Of a stretch of DNA of 6,943 bases, positions 5,831 through 6,943 are shown in pieces; position 1 is the stretch's first letter; each line of letters opens with the position of its first letter. The DNA is taken from contig URUZ01000335.1 in NCBI GenBank assembly GCA_900551225.1, positions 1 to 6,943 of the forward strand, given 5' to 3'. Under the pieces are notes generated by a model. The model made no database searches, was not told the DNA's origin, and saw only the letters and a list, made by a program, of their open reading frames with translations. The position numbers were made by a program, and so were the translations under genes. The stretch is from an uncultured Clostridium sp. GTDB lineage: Bacteria > Bacillota > Clostridia > Lachnospirales > Lachnospiraceae.

Positions 5831-6943
5831 TCACAGGCTTCCCACCACCGCGGCATACTGGTCGTCCGCTGTCAGCGGCATGGTCAGATTCATATCGTCA
5901 AACAGCGACAGCTGCTTATAACAGTCCTTGTGCTCAATATCCCAGGCAGCCCGGCGCTCAGCGCCCATCAGTTCTCCGGTGATAAAGTCCTGATCCAGCC
6001 GCATCCCCTTCATGGTCTTACCTGAACAGGTGATAAAATATACGGCCCGTTTCAGCACCACGCCCATCTTCTTCAAGTCCGGGAAGTCCAGCTTACCCTG
6101 GCGCCTGGCGGCAATAATCCTGGTCACGGACTTGACGCCCATACCGGGAACCCGCAGAAGGGTTGCGTAATCCGCCCTGTTGATCTCCACCGGAAACTGG
6201 TCCAGATGGCGGAGAGCCCAGTCGCATTTGGGGTCCAGAAAGACATTAAAATTAGGCTGGCTCTCCGTCAGCAGTTCCTCTGCCTTAAAGCCATAGAACC
6301 GCAGCAGCCAGTCCGCCTGGTACAGCCTGTGTTCCCTCAGAAGAGGCGGTCCCCCGGGAAGGGCAGGCAGGCAGCTGTCCTCGTTCACCGGGATGTAGGC
6401 TGAGTAAAACACCCGCTTCAGTCCATAGCTTTGGTACAGGGCCTGGGCCACGGACATCATCTGGAAGTCATTCTCCGGGGTGGCTCCCACGATCATCTGT
6501 GTGCTCTGCCCGGCAGGCACGAACCGCTGATTCCCGTATCTTCCGGAGGGCAGGCCCAGCCGCTCCCCTTCTGAAAACACATCCCAGCCCGTGGATATTC
6601 CTGATTCCTGGGGAAGCTTCTCCGCTGCGTACTGTCCCGCCTCCTCTGCCAGCAGGCTGCTGCTGTGGGAAATCTGGCCCACAGGACTCCCCGCCGCCCG
6701 GGAAGGCTCCAGCAAGGAAGCTCCGCCCGCGAATCCGGCCCGCCCGGTGTCATAAGCCTTCTTAAAGCCCCTGTCACCCTCCAAATACAGGCTCTGGGAG
6801 GCGATGCCCTGTTGGATCAGGCGCATGGGCCTGAGAATCTTGTCCCTGGTCTTCCCCGGGGCCAGCTCCCTCAGTCCCTGGGCTGTGGGCAGCTCCAGAT
6901 TCAGGCTCATACGGTCCGCCAGGAACCCCACCCGCTTGATCAG
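5831..6943 (-). CDS. Radical SAM protein, putative DNA modification/repair type (TIGR03916-like), 5' end outside the window
   Basis: Partial gene: 370 codons ending in TGA, with the frame open through the right edge of the window. The GTG at 6931 is internal, because family-like sequence (LIKR-VGFLADRMSLNLELP) continues upstream. The N-terminal CxxxCxxC cluster that binds the [4Fe-4S] centre must lie outside. Residues below count from that GTG. Visible are late barrel segments (LADRMSLNLELP at 5-16; FVPAGQSTQMIVGATPENDF at 137-156), the stretch PPLLREHRLYQADWLLRFYG (195-214), and a helix-hairpin-helix DNA-binding motif at about 247-277 (LLRVPGMGVKSV). KRAVYFITCSGK (294-305) follows, then QLSLF (340-344), which matches the bacterial sliding-clamp-binding consensus. 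Residues about 44-133 form a Gly/Ala/Ser-rich stretch that I believe is extra. Known of the family: it is linked by gene neighbourhood to TIGR03915 and uracil-DNA-glycosylase-like proteins and is named for putative DNA repair; reaction and substrate are unknown. The partner gene starts 33 bases after the stop. Family assignment is strong, function is not. Confidence 0.88.
   Translation of the reverse strand: MIKRVGFLADRMSLNLELPTAQGLRELAPGKTRDKILRPMRLIQQGIASQSLYLEGDRGFKKAYDTGRAGFAGGASLLEPSRAAGSPVGQISHSSSLLAEEAGQYAAEKLPQESGISTGWDVFSEGERLGLPSGRYGNQRFVPAGQSTQMIVGATPENDFQMMSVAQALYQSYGLKRVFYSAYIPVNEDSCLPALPGGPPLLREHRLYQADWLLRFYGFKAEELLTESQPNFNVFLDPKCDWALRHLDQFPVEINRADYATLLRVPGMGVKSVTRIIAARRQGKLDFPDLKKMGVVLKRAVYFITCSGKTMKGMRLDQDFITGELMGAERRAAWDIEHKDCYKQLSLFDDMNLTMPLTADDQYAAVVGSL

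Noticed and set aside
6929..6931. GTG as the start of the radical SAM protein.
   Set aside because: The frame stays open to the window edge, the preceding residues fit the family, and the iron-sulfur cysteine motif would otherwise be missing.

Overview
The window reads as chromosomal DNA of a low-to-mid GC Firmicute, most likely a Lachnospiraceae/Clostridia member (Enterocloster- or Clostridium-like). Grounds are the strong AGGAGG-type ribosome sites, a TopA with three C4 zinc ribbons, the comM-dprA-topA order, and a radical-SAM/DUF4130 pair of a kind I associate with clostridia. The genus is inferred from memory of protein families, not from a search. All five genes lie on the minus strand, so transcription runs from right to left.

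Right part (6943 to 5027): the 3' two thirds or so of a radical SAM protein of the putative DNA modification/repair type (TIGR03916-like). Thirty-three bases later comes a DUF4130/TIGR03915-type partner. The two are almost certainly co-transcribed and their biochemistry is, to my knowledge, unknown. The radical SAM protein carries three notable features: a helix-hairpin-helix DNA-binding motif, a perfect QLSLF sliding-clamp-binding motif near its C terminus, and a Gly/Ala/Ser-rich insertion inside the SAM barrel that looks longer than normal for the family.

Middle (5026 to 4848): a 179-base non-coding stretch. It holds a good sigma-A promoter (TTGTTA, 17-base spacer, TATAGT) and an approximately 130-base leader with a 7-bp hairpin, a weaker hairpin that competes with it for the same sequence, and a perfect 16-bp palindrome. 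No poly-U tract follows any of them, so they do not look like ordinary terminators.

Left part (4847 to 45): comM (YifB AAA+ helicase), dprA (ssDNA-binding RecA loader) and topA (DNA topoisomerase I). The comM stop and dprA start overlap by 13 bases, with the dprA ribosome site inside comM. topA follows after 79 bases that contain a TATAAT box with a 12-bp palindrome in the spacer position. In related clostridia this cluster usually continues into codY; bases 1 to 44 only reach the first untranslated bases after topA, so that cannot be verified here.

Together the genes concern DNA handling: uptake and recombination of single-stranded DNA (ComM, DprA), supercoiling control (TopA) and an uncharacterised DNA repair or modification pair. 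There are no RNA genes, insertion sequences, CRISPR arrays or signs of horizontal transfer.
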